Below, piece by piece: positions 53,001-64,000 of a stretch of DNA of 64,000 nt; positions within the stretch are counted from its first letter, which is position 1, and every line of letters starts with the position of its first letter. The DNA lies in the NCBI GenBank assembly GCA_037833965.1, contig AP031357.1:13412001-13476000 (forward strand), given 5' to 3'. This stretch comes from Marchantia polymorpha subsp. ruderalis. Its lineage: Eukaryota; Streptophyta; Marchantiopsida; Marchantiales; Marchantiaceae. The position numbers and the translations under genes are program-made. The notes beneath the pieces are model-generated. The model worked only from the letters and a program-made list of their open reading frames with translations. It was not told where the DNA came from and did not search any database.

Positions 53001-56000
53001 GTCTATGATTTTCTAGCTACTACTGAATAATTCAAAGGAAGAGCTCTACTGCTACAAATGTTCGACATACGTTTGCGTTACTGATCGACTACAACGTTGC
53101 AATGTACATAGGTTGAGAAACTACTCGTTGAGTTACAAAGTATGCCAGAAGACGATACACATATTTCAGATGAGCCAGGAAAGAGTGATTTCCAGAGGGA
53201 TGCTAAACTTGGAGATGAACACGTGGAGCATGGTGCAAATCTTGAAGAGTCTCGAAGTCGACTTCTGGAGAGAATCGCTAGTGAAATGAATCGACTTAAA
53301 TTTTACGTAGCTCGTGCCCAGGTTTGTCTTTGCTCCGTCCACGTCTTCCCATGTTGTTACGATGCTCGAGTCATTCATGGGAGGTTGAGCCATTCAGTCC
53401 AATTTGTTACATCTCTCTTTTTGGCAGTTTATAATCAGTTGCAACTATTTCTGAGTTATAACTGTTATATGTTTTAGACAGCACATTAGCTTATAAGAAG
53501 ATTGAAAGGACGGTTCGCATGGATATAATTGTTTGTTTTCAGTTAGAAAGTTGTGTCGGGGAGTCGCGCTTACTATTTGCTCGCTGTGATGCTTACATGA
53601 TATGGTTCTCTCTTCGAAGTGTGCATTTAAACTTTACTGGTCTGAGTGGCAAACTGTGTTCTCTTCAATCACTCGTTGCCGTTCATTCATCTGGCATCTC
53701 TTAACTTTTCAGGATCTACCGTTCATTCAAAACATGGAAAGAAGAATCCAAAATGCAGATTTCTCCCTGAATGCAAGCCTACGCCGATCTTTTGAAGGTG
53801 GCTTAGAGCGTCGTGATGGGTCCGTAATAGATCACTGCCTTAGAGCCTATGCTGCGATTGACAATATATCTGGTGCGGAGGAGGCTTTTCGCTCTGCTGT
53901 GGTTGCCCCATTTGTGCAACAAATTATACCCACAAGTCCGGAAAAAAGGGTCGTCGGCGGTAACAGTGATCAGCTATCTGAGGTTCTGAAAGAAATAGAG
54001 ACTCGTATACAGACCGACTGCAAGTTTTTGCTTGATATATCAGCAGCAGGTACTTACTAGTCTTAAATCTCAATTTGATAGTATCTGTTCCCGTCCATTA
54101 ATTCATTTCAACTCGATAGTCTTTCAATTACGTAACCAGTAGCAACAATTGTGTAAGAAGCTAACTGCAAGTTTACTGGTTATCTTCAGCAAACTCCGGC
54201 CTCCACGTCTTTGATTTTTTGAGCAACTCCATACTTAAGGAAGTGCACTCAGCAATACAGAAGGGAAAGCCTGGGGCCTTCTCACCCGGCAAGCCAGCTG
54301 AGTTTCTGGCCAACTACAAGGCCAGCTTGAAGTTTCTGAATTTCTTGGAAGGTACTATAAATGACTTTTCATGATTACCTTTCATGATTTGGTCAAAAAT
54401 TATATCTTCAACTTTTCAAGTCTCGTTGAAAGGAAATATATTCTATCCGTGAGTTTCGGACCCGTTAATTTGCTTTGGGAGTTATTTCTTTGAACTAGAG
54501 CCTCTTGACTTTTGAAGCTTTTACTTCAAGCAGGACATTTGGCCCGACATCTTTACTCACATTTATCACTACACTAATCTGTTCGGAAAGGTGTAGTGTT
54601 ATGAGTCCTATCTACAATGTGATTTAGTAAATTTGTGACGGCAAGCTGGTCTGAAGGTTTCCTCGGGTCGATTCAGAAACATGAAGTTGTGTTTCATATG
54701 CCAGGTTGCAGTTGTTTCTACCAGCCATAGTCAGGACATGACATACATTTCGTTTAAGTGCCACGCTTCTCTTGTATGTTCAGTATTAAAGTAACTCATT
54801 GTTGTAGTTTTTTGTTCTGATAGTAGAAGTGTTTAGACTTAAATGTGTGCATTGTTGATGGGGATGCAGGTTATTGTCAATCGCAGGCAGCTGTCGAGAA
54901 GTTTCGATCTCAGAGTGCGTATTTCGAGTTTATGAAGCAGTGGAATCTCGGTGTCTATTATACACTTCGGTAATCCGGGCCATTTTCGAGTAAATTACCT
55001 GTGTTTAGCATAGTCTTATGGTTTCTGATTGTATACGAGACTCTCGTCTCTTTGATCGAGATACTTTTTTTTGCATGAAACCCTTCTTTGTAAGGGAGAC
55101 CTTCATACAACAAGCTCTGCTCACGATTAGAGTTCCCTGTGTAGCCTTCAGGAAATAGCGGGAGCGCTAGATATTGCAGTCACCACCACCGTCACAACAC
55201 CAGCACAAGGTGTCGTTAATTATGATGAAGATGGCTCGTTAGGATTGGCATTACATCCCAGTTCCGTTCTCTGGGATTGTCTTCAACGCTGCTGGCAAGA
55301 AGATGTTTTCATTAAAGCGGTGTCCGATAAGTTCCTGAAGCTGACGTTACAACTTCTTTCAAGGTATGTGGGACCCCCATCTTATCTTTGCGGAATGTCA
55401 TCAATCTACCGAATCCTCCGTCCTCTGGTTCCTGATATGAAGCTTTTAGGTACACATACTGTCCAAGTCATTGGGGCAAGTCGGCTTTTTCTAGATCATT
55501 TGGCAACATTGTCTGGTCACAAATACGGTAGTCAGAATGGTGTGGTGTCAACGATGAAAACTCAATGCGGGATCCAAAAGTTAGTCAGAATTAAGCACAA
55601 AACTAGCTAATCGGAAGTTCCATGTCTTTTGGCTTCCTGTGAACAGTGTGAATACCTGTAGACCAAACCTTTAGCAATTGATGCTTCAACTGTAGAAAGC
55701 AAGTTAGTCGCATTGTCGTTCAGAGGCAATTTTTCTCTCTGAACGCTTGCTTGATTGTTGCTTGGACTACATGTCATTTCTGTCCTGCTCTTAAGCAGGT
55801 ATTCAACATGGCTATCGGCAGGTCTTGTAGCACGCAGAGCTGGAAATACAGAGAAACCAGCAGGAGGGAACTTCGCCTTGGTAGCTACTCCGGAAGATTT
55901 TATTCTTGTACGTCATGTCTCATACAAGTGAAAAGAGAGCAGCTGAAGAATTGTGCTTACACAAAACCATGAGACGAGACAATTCATACCAGACGCTAAT

Positions 56001-58026
56001 TAGTCTAAGAGAATCTTGGTTTCCGCTCTTGTTTTGTTCCTCTTTGAAATTGATGGATGTTTCGCGATTTGCTACCTTAGACTCGTTCTCGATCGACGGT
56101 CTGGTAAGGTTCTTGCAGCTGTTGTCTTTCCATTTCGAAAAGAGTACGCTGGATGTGTTAGTTAATTTCTTTCTCACTTAAGGATTTAAAGTCTTTCGCT
56201 CCGGTGTTTCAGGTGGGCCATGATGTAAAACTATTAGCTCAGAAGATAAAAGGTCCACATCTGCAGCACGTAGAAGCTGCTCTGACTCCAAGCGCCCCTG
56301 AAGTATTCGCATTAGTAAAGCAGAGTATATTCCAGGCAGCTGATCTATTACTTGAGCTTGTTCCAGCTCTAACTGATGTTTTGACGGAGGCCTTGGCTGA
56401 CAAGTGTGCGGAGGTCAGTTATCCACTCAGGTCATCTGTTCTTAAAACTTTCATGCAGTTGAGCTGGGTTGATGAATGCAAGCTGAAGCAACAATTTGGT
56501 TCTTGGGACTTGGGACAAGTACTGCATGTATTCCTAGAGGCTTCAATCTCATGATATGTAATGGCCTATCGAGTACTTTTGCTAGTCATTTCCAAATGCG
56601 GTTGCTCGGGGCTTTTTGTACATTGAACAGTTCAAAGCTAGTTCCTCGAATCATGTCTCACACCTCTTTTCATTTGCTTATGGAATAACTGGGAGCATTG
56701 TAGTCCTCTACTAATTATTTGAAGTGAACATTCTCAGCGCGACATCTTCTTATAGTAAGAATAAACTGACCTGGCGCTTTCTATTGACTTCTGGACAGGC
56801 ATTGAAACAAGCGAAGGGTATAACGGCCACGTTTCGGATGACAAACAAGCCACTCCCCACGAGGCATTCGCCCTATGTTTCCAGTATACTACAGCCTCTG
56901 AAGGTTCTTTTCGAATGATGGATACTCTGCTAGTCGTCTAAATCTGCTGGCCTTGTTGGTCTAATCTTTCTGTAATGCTTTGCCATGCGATGGCTGTTTC
57001 GTCATAGGTCCGAAGTTTTTTTTCAATTTTCTTTCCTTAAGGATCTTAGGTTGTCAGTTTAATCAACGAAGTTCTCCTTCCTACAGTTTGTGCATTCTAG
57101 TATGTGACGGGAGACAAACAATGGAGATTGAACAGAAATCAGTAGCTAGAATATGTAATCTACATGGTAGAAGGCCTTATGCATCGTATTAAGTACTCGT
57201 CTGGCGTCATAGCTACGCAGTATTTGAACTGTTATTCTATGTCACGTGTAGGCCTTTCTCGAAGGAGAACGTATCATTTATCTTGCGCAAGATGCCCAGG
57301 AGGAGCTACTTGGAACTGTTGTCGAGAAGATCACCACTCGATACAACGACCAAGCTCGTGACATTATCAACACCGTAATACTTGAAATTCGAATCTTGTG
57401 AAGATTTCAAAACTTGAAAAGGAACAATGCCTGTTAAGGAGAAGTAAAGATGTACGTATGGACGTTCTACATTTTGTATTTTGCACGAAGGAAAAACTGA
57501 AATACCTTCCCATTGATATGTTCTGCAGGCCCGGAAAACCGAATCAACGTTACAAAGGTTTAGGCAGGGAGCGGCACGACAAAGAGGAGGAGGAGCAGAT
57601 ACAAGTGAAAACAGTATATCGGATACTGACAAAATTTGTGCCCAACTCTTCCTTGATGTCCAGGTATGGAAAGTCTTACTTTTTGGTATACTTGTCTTTT
57701 TCTAAGCAATGTATATTTCAGAACTCTGTCGATATGCGGCAGAATTTTGGCATCCTGGAGCGTAAAACTTTGATACATGGTGTTATGCAAATTGGGTTGG
57801 GCAGTCCAGCATCCATGTCTTGGAGGTTCGATAAGGTTTCTGCTTGTATGTTGCTTTTTGCTCACTCATTATTGCTTTCTTAACTTTCACAATATCTTCG
57901 TTTTTAACTCAGGAATATGGGAGAAGGCTTTCTGCTCTTGGAATCTCTGCAGCAGATTTGCCCGTTTACGTATCGTTGTGGCAGTGTGTTGCCACCGTCG
58001 ATAGGCAAAATGATATTAGATTCTAA
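50080..58026 (+). CDS. COG2: Conserved oligomeric Golgi complex subunit 2
   Basis: COG2 is a lobe-A subunit of the COG tether that captures retrograde vesicles at the Golgi. It has 762 aa from twelve exons: 50080-50553, 53112-53321, 53713-54049, 54190-54351, 54870-54969, 55145-55363, 55799-55907, 56213-56413, 56799-56903, 57252-57374, 57529-57663 and 57913-58026. Introns are GT-AG and every phase joins. Landmarks: PLWFKKDAFGEPNFD, RRFVPFDTLRAELRSH, NRDYTDFVNLSTKLVDVDGA (the COG2 N-terminal domain, exon 1), LLERIASEMNRLKFYVA, CLRAYAAIDN, FSPGKPAEF, FMKQWNLGVYY, LRLQEIAGALD, FLKLTLQLLSR, GITATFRMTNKPLPTRHSPY, and a C-terminal LWQCVATVDRQNDIRF. Length fits plant COG2 (about 750 aa). The acceptor before CTTCAGGAAATAGC is the only one keeping frame at exon 6. 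Confidence 0.95.
50739..51113. repeat. Tandem duplication (199 bp) inside COG2 intron 1
   Basis: Copy 1 begins at 50739 and copy 2 at 50938, both with TCGTTCTTTGCTACCCA, AAGATAGTGTCTGGTGGGCA and GAACCCACATG.CCAAATTCT at a fixed offset of 199 bp. The copies are about 90% alike by eye. A 70-codon frame runs into copy 1 (50649-50861), but copy 2 does not keep it. Confidence 0.9.
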
Positions 58027-59540
58027 GCGCAACCAATTTATTTTCGAATAGATAGAACAGGCCCCCATCCAGACCCGGAAGGAGCTCGGGTCAGATGGAT
58101 ATTTTTAGACAGTTCAGGCTATGAGATGGTACAAAGAAGTATTTTCCCGGCTGCTCTTACCAAATTGACTGGATCCTCTCGGACAGAATGTGCCTCACCT
58201 GCTCTCTTACCAGATTGACTAGATCCTCAGGAACTCAGATCTATCAAGTTACAGTATCGAAGTCTGTTCTGGTACCATTGCTGCCTCGGCTTTGTCGTGG
58301 ATTACGAAACGCAGTTTTGATTGCTTCATGAGTAGTTTGATCCATGGGCAGTGAGGTGTTGACCGGATATTGGGTCAGCGCACAAAAGTGTGGATGTAGC
58401 ACAAATACTCAAATAAATTATGATAAGTACATCTCATCAATTTCATGTATGTATTGTATACATCGAGAGCCCAATACGACTCATCAACACTTATCTGATG
58501 TGTGAATGTTTCGTGTGCACCATCATTACCCTATGACCATGTTGGAATTGGAGACACCGGTAAGAACCGATGGCATGTGACCTATGAATTCGACATGTCG
58601 TTTTTTCAACATCATGCGTATAAATGATTGACCTGAAGAAATATAAATGAAGAAAAAGAATATAGAGAGAGAAGGAGAGTCAGTCTCCACCCAATAAGAA
58701 AACTCTGAAAATCTTTGAGGACCACTGAGTTTGATATCTCGCCTTGTCAGCAGCTTGAGGCAGAGGGCTCTCCCAAATGCTCCCATTACCTTAGTGTTAG
58801 TGTCCTTCTCAGTACAACTTAAATTCAACTCCTTTTCGAGCTTACTGTACCTTCTTCTGCGGGTGCTGCATTGCACATGAACCTGGGTTGATGACTGTGA
58901 GAGGCAGTAAGTTCTTTCCTGTCTTCTGATCCTGGGAATTGTGCCCATCATCTGTACGCGTGAAGGATGAAAGACGATGAAGGAAGTTCAAACTTCTGGC
59001 ATTCTCGATTTCGTTCCTTCTGTATCTCTGCTCCAAGTGGAAAGTAACTGTACTATGAATAATCAATGCACGCCATGTTCTCGAAGTGATTAGATTTGGC
59101 CACATGTCTGACTGACAGTGTTTGCAGGCAGAGGTTGCAAGCAAATGGAGCACTGTGGCTTGGGCTCCGCTCAACTGACAGATCTGAACATCTGTTGTAT
59201 TCGTCCCAAAAGAGAGAATGAGCGAGCAACGCTTTGCACTTTTCCTACTTTGAGAATGTGAGAAGGTACAACTTCGTTACGACATGGGACGAGATGCCAC
59301 CGGAATGGGATGTTCGCAGCACTCTCAAGGAGCTAGGAGCTTCTCAGACTCGAGATGCATATCGAACCCAGGCGGCCTGGCCTGACTGACCTCTGGGTCC
59401 TAATGCTGATATTAATTCTTTTAAATTTAACCGTCGCGTATCATGGCTAGCCACAACTCTAGAGCTTGCACGTATAGAGACATGTGGTAAGTAGCAGGTC
59501 ACTCAGAAGATAACACTTCACCAGTCTCTACGAGCTCAGC
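58027..59540. other. COG2 3' flank
   Basis: The COG2 3' UTR is followed by DNA with frames up to 141 codons on the minus strand (58526-59174) that show no domain or family pattern. I assign nothing else. Confidence 0.4.
58412..58417 (+). terminator. Candidate COG2 polyadenylation signal
   Basis: AATAAA lies 386 nt after the COG2 stop in AT-rich DNA. Plant poly(A) signals are loose, so this is only a candidate. Confidence 0.3.
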
Positions 59541-60099
59541 GTACGCACTAACTGCCCATAACCATAATCCCACTCCTTTCCCATCTCACCTCATCCCGTC
59601 CTCACTTCTCGCGCCTCCTCTCCAGCCTAACAACTGCTTCCTCTGGTCTCATTCCATTACCTTCCTAATCCCCAGACTGCAACTAAATAAAGAATGCTCC
59701 ACTCTCCTACACCCACTTATCGCCAAGCCCACTCCTGTGCACCACCATCATCATCATCAACAACGCCGGGGGCCTGGAACTCAACTCCCCATTACTTCAT
59801 CATCAATTACAAACTCACTCGCAAAAACTGCCTTCTCTTTATTACTCGCATGCCATGACTCCTCCTGAGTCCTGACCGTGGTCGGGCTGATTGCCAGCAG
59901 CAGAGCTGCTGCTGCATTCTCCCCTTTTGTGCGCAGTGCCCAATGATGCTGCTGCTGCAGCATTTGGGTGAAGTTTCTGAACTGAACTCTGAATCATCTC
60001 ATCATCCATCCTCAGAGGTTGGAGCAGTTACAACATCCGTGGCAGTCAGGAGCTGGCTACTCAGTCTGCCTGGCATGGCGGCCCTAATCCCAATTACAT

Positions 60100-60134
60100 T
60101 CTCTCTCTCTCTCTCTCTCTCCCTCCCTCTCTCT
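60100..60134. repeat. (CT)n tract
   Basis: A CT dinucleotide run with one CCCTCC interruption; a similar tract lies at 60347-60368. Confidence 0.9.
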
Positions 60135-60480
60135 CAAACCCCCTCCTCATACTCATAGTCCATCAGAAGCATTTTCACAAGTTTAATATGCAGGAAGATT
60201 TCAGGCTTCGGTTCCCAGAAGATCTCATCATCGCCGATCGCATGAACTAATCAGCCAGCTCCTTCTACGTCCCAAGGACCCAAGCTCTGGCAGGCCCAGT
60301 TTTCATTCAATTTATCTCGAATGAATACTCAGTCCGTGCCCCCAAACTCTCTCTCTCTCTCTCTCTCTACTTCTCTCCCCCACCCCCAAAGTCTCAGTCT
60401 CGGAACTATCAACGCCTGCAATGGACCTCCCCCTTTACACCACTCCCAAATCCTAGCATTAGCATTTGGAAGTTGGCAAC

Positions 60481-60514
60481 TGCTGCTGCCGCTGCTGCTG
60501 CAGCAGCAGCAGCA
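60481..60514. repeat. (GCT)n/(GCA)n palindrome
   Basis: Four or five GCT triplets run directly into five CAG triplets, centred on CTGCAG between 60500 and 60501. The two halves are complementary with one mismatch within 14 bp of the centre, so this can form a hairpin or cruciform. Confidence 0.9.
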
Positions 60515-62700
60515 TTCCCTTGCAATCTCAGGCCCTGAGGCCCTGAGGGGCCTGAGGCCAGGCCACTCGCTCGCTCGCTCGCTACTAGCTCACTAGCAGC
60601 CGCTGGCTGTCCCTGATAATCACTCTAAGTCCCAAGTGTGTAGGAATGATGTGAGAGAGAGAAGAGGCCGAGCTCCAGAGGAATAAATTTATGATTTCCA
60701 CAGACGTGGTTGCTGCTGCAGCGTGAGGTGGCGAGGGCAGAGCGAGAGAGAGAGCAGTTTTTTAAGCGCTCGGGTGCGGAGTGAGTGAAAAGGCCACCTT
60801 CTCATGCCATTAAACTATTGCCGAACAACACCAACAAAGTGCCCTCGACATGTGACCCCCGCCCCGCCCCGCCCCCACTCCCCCTCGGCTCCGTTATGTC
60901 AGCGATTTCGTTACTGCTCTGCGCAGCGGACGGACCGCAGATGGACGTCTGCGGCCATCGCGCGTTAGCTGGGGCACAATTCCCGGGACGGACGGACGGC
61001 CGGCCGGTCAGAAGGAAGGAAGGCACGGACTTTGACAGAACTCCTCCCGTCCGTCGCCGCGCAGACGGGCGGGCGACTGCAGATTTCTCTCATGTTCTCG
61101 TGAAGCGCATGCGACGCCTTTTGGTATTTCTGAATAATAATGCGAGTGTGGACCAGGTGCCATAAAACTGAGTCGCCAAAGACGAGCGAAGTGAGAAGAA
61201 TTCCGAAACCGAACGTGGTCGAGAGGAGGGCCTTGGTGAACCTTTCCGCAATGCCACACTCGCACTCACGGCTTGATTTCCGGAGAATATCCGGTCAATC
61301 TTCTCTGCGGCAACCGGAATGTTTGGTCAGCTTCGCCACGGAAGGAGCTGAGGCTTTGTCACAACACTCCCAGACATCCGTCGAAAACTCGGGCATGTGA
61401 CTCTTGCGGCTGCCCCGCAGGACCGGTTCCCGTCACCGAGCTCCTCCATGCGGAGGCTTCAATTCCGTCCAACTGCAGTCAACACAGTGAACGAGAATCA
61501 AAATGAAAGATTCGAATATTTCAATCTACGGCGGGCAAGAATGCCAATCTCTCGCTCGCTTCTCGGCGACCGAGAGACTTCTCTGGTCATCCATCCGACC
61601 GGCGTCTCGTGAATGTTGGGTGCGATATATGTTTAATGTATTGGCGCGATTTACCGTTCGAGGGAGCGATGGCCGAAGTGGCATGCCACGTCAGAGGTGC
61701 ATGTCCCGACGTGGGAACCCACCATGCAACCGACCAAGCAGAGCGCGGCCTGCCGGATTGGTCTGGGCAGGATGCAGCCATATAATAACACTCTGCAAAA
61801 GCGGCACGCAGAGCCGCGGCTGTGCAAACCATACCTTTGCGGAAAGGAATTTGACTCTAACCACACAGGCCATCACATGGTTAGGACAGGACTCTGCAGT
61901 CCCAACCGAGTAAAGATGGGGATGTTCGGATGAGCGAATGAGCGAGTGGGAACAGCGCATACATGAGTCATAACATGTGATGGGAGATGCATGCCGGCGC
62001 TATGGACGATGAGCCCGAGCTATGTGTGGGTGGGACGCCTTTTTCTGACATGGCATGATATAACGATCGGCCCGCCCGCCCGTCAGTCGGTCAGTCGGTC
62101 ATCGTTCGATCCAAGCAAGCGGAGCCAAATTCAAATGCCTGGACATCTGACCGCAGTACATGCCAAATCCAGCGGCGCGGTCTCTCGGCCCCGAGGCGAG
62201 TGGTTCCCTCGGGCGAGATCCGCCACGGCTTGAAGTGGAAGCAATGACGTAAGGCCGGGCGGCCATTCGAGGACCTCGCTCCGCAGGCTCTGAAGCGGAG
62301 GACGAGGGCTGCAGGCGTCCGTCCGCTTGGGCCAACATTCCATCGCATTCATGTTCATGATGTTGGGTGGGGCGAAATCCGGAGAGAATGAAAGAAAGGC
62401 AAGCGCCTTGAAGGAGGAGGCGAACGAACTTATTGTGATGTGTGCAAAGCATCGGTTCGCTTGTGTGGAATCGAGCGCACCGGAGTTGCATGTTGTACCC
62501 TCTCCGGATGGATGGAAAGATGTGGTTCGACTAGCTGAATTCCATAAGCCTCGAAATCTCATCACACTTGGAGCCAAAGCTTTGCATCTCGTGTTGTTTG
62601 TTTATAGCCAGCAAATGCTAGCCCTGTAGCGCGTGCTGTGCTCACAATATTCCCCGCTCAACCAGTCGACTGGATCCGCTGGAGGAGAAGGATTGCGACG

Positions 62701-64000
62701 CAGCCATGACCTGGGGGGACGTTGACTATTTTTCAGATACAAAAAAGGGTTGACACTCCCCCCTCTCCTCGAGTCGACTACTGTACTACATCAAGCAATG
62801 GAAATCAAAATGAAAAGGTGACGCGCGAGGCATTGAGTATGTCAACACCTTAACCCACACTCAACCGTTTTTCTCACTTTTCTCCCATTTATTCCCTCTT
62901 TCTTCGACACCTCCTCATGTTTTCTCAAGATTCCCAAGTTTTTATTCCCTTGTAAATATAGAAGTACACGGAGGAGCGCGGGGAGTTGGTGCAGAGTATA
63001 GGGGTTGTTGTACGCAGTGTTTGAGTTGAGGACTGATTACGTCGGAGAGGAGAACAATCCTAAGAAGACATGAACGCACAAACTTTGGTACTTGCCAGAC
63101 GAGTCTTTTTGGTCTCGTATCCACAACGTTGTGGTCTCGCCTTCCAGACGTAAGCCTGTACCTTTAAATATGCGCAAAAGGGTTGACATAGCCTACCTCT
63201 GCTATACACTCTCCACCGTCTGTACATGTCAACACCTTGACCTACACTCCACCATTTCTCAGTTCTCTCTTTTCCCTCTCTCCTCCGAATTTTTAAGAGG
63301 TCTTTTTCGATGCTTTGGAGTAGTTGCAAGGACTTGAGTTGGAATCAGGTAGCTTCATCTCTCTTTTGCACATGCTGCCTTTGAGTCATTATGTGATATA
63401 TATAGCATCATCCTCTAGAATCTTGGATTGCAAGGCTGGCTTGGGTTAGGTTGCGATACTGATCTCTCTTCGCATTCCTTGCGGCAAGAAACAAGAACTG
63501 ATGTGATATACAAGGAAAAGATGAGGGGAGAAGGAAGAAAGACGTTTGTGTGACCAAGAACATTATCCTCTTCTATATAACGTACTGGAATGGCGGTTGC
63601 GAGTACGGGGAGATTACGATACTTATTAACATCACTCTAGCCTCCTTTTGCACCCCTCTTCTACTCGACAGTACGTCCGCTTTGGAAGGATAAACATTGA
63701 TTTTCCTGCGGTACAAGTTCCTTGTCCTAAGCACGGCCGGCCCTGTCCAAATACTTAGAGTCAAGGATAGAATATTTGAGCAGTCGTTCATTCTGAATGT
63801 TGTCCAAAGTTGTGAATTGATTTACACTTCAAGTGAAGTTCAAGTTCCAAACCCGATCTTCCCAGTGAAGAAAACCGTTCACTTAAAAGTATGAAAGTTT
63901 GCAGAAAATAGGAATACAGTAATCAAAAAAATGTTCACGAAGGGCTTAAAGCTTTGTCAACAAGCACTACAATGCATTTACTTACTCCCAGATGGGACCA
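62701..64000. other. Right-end intergenic DNA
   Basis: Mixed composition with pyrimidine-rich patches. It holds the paired TTGAC-containing dyads described in the findings. The open frames at 63060-63337 and 63573-63894 overlap on both strands and are unassigned. Confidence 0.4.

Larger units (their letters stand above)
59541..62700. other. GC-rich, simple-repeat-rich region without a defined gene
   Basis: Composition shifts to clearly GC-rich. It contains CT tracts (60100-60134, 60347-60368), GCT/GCA clusters (59905-59925, 59946-59963, 60481-60514) and a (CTCG)n run near 60565-60584. Many mid-length frames overlap on both strands (60785-61165, 61503-61913, 62131-62577), as GC-rich DNA produces by chance; none has a recognisable domain. 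It resembles the promoter plus long leader of a regulatory gene whose coding part lies elsewhere, but I see no such exon. Confidence 0.4.

Noticed and set aside
55141..55153. COG2 exon 6 beginning right at GAAATAGCG after CTTCAG
   Set aside because: That acceptor would give an immediate in-frame stop; using the AG at 55143-55144 restores the family sequence LRLQEIAGALD.
62099..62577. 130- and 148-codon overlapping minus-strand frames in the GC island
   Set aside because: Two long frames overlap in different registers with biased composition and no domain; likely chance in GC-rich DNA.

Overview
This window is nuclear DNA of a land plant. The host genes have GT-AG introns, plastid-type leader peptides and plant-type domain architectures (a PpiC-rhodanese fusion, a WHEP-containing glycyl-tRNA synthetase, and a plastid ornithine carbamoyltransferase). 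The transposon families are those of plant genomes. Short introns, moderate GC in exons, AT-rich intergenic DNA and the LINE and retropepsin types lean towards a bryophyte or another seed-free plant, but species and clade cannot be fixed from sequence alone.

Layout. The first 13 kb is a graveyard of mobile elements. It holds a dead PIF/Harbinger element with both of its genes (about 0.85-4.1 kb), a 5'-truncated LINE copy (6.4-6.7 kb), a non-autonomous hAT-like element with an 8-bp target duplication (7.6-8.3 kb), a retropepsin-like LTR-retrotransposon fragment (8.6-9.0 kb) and a LINE with an uninterrupted endonuclease/reverse transcriptase ORF (9.04-12.35 kb). From 14.4 to 34.7 kb lie four host genes, all on the minus strand: a PEBP-family protein, ornithine carbamoyltransferase, a PpiC-rhodanese protein and glycyl-tRNA synthetase. 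From 35 to 40 kb the DNA is very AT-rich, without genes, and ends in a three-copy 83-bp tandem array. Two plus-strand genes follow, SFT2 (41.5-44.5 kb) and COG2 (50.1-58.0 kb). A Ty1/copia RNase H relic and several local duplications lie between them. The last 6 kb has no recognised gene; 59.5-62.7 kb is GC-rich and full of CT and GCT/GCA simple repeats.

I rebuilt the exon structure of six host genes from splice sites, phase continuity and family similarity. All six give one continuous reading frame: 191, 392, 319, 696, 228 and 762 aa. They are unrelated housekeeping genes and do not form a cluster. OTC works in arginine synthesis, GlyRS in translation, and SFT2 and COG2 both in Golgi vesicle traffic. 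The PpiC-rhodanese protein is probably plastidial, and the PEBP protein's role is unknown. I found no CRISPR array, no tRNA or rRNA gene and no convincing new biological system. The best follow-up targets are the intact LINE ORF with its sibling copy, the two-gene Harbinger relic and the repeat-rich GC island.
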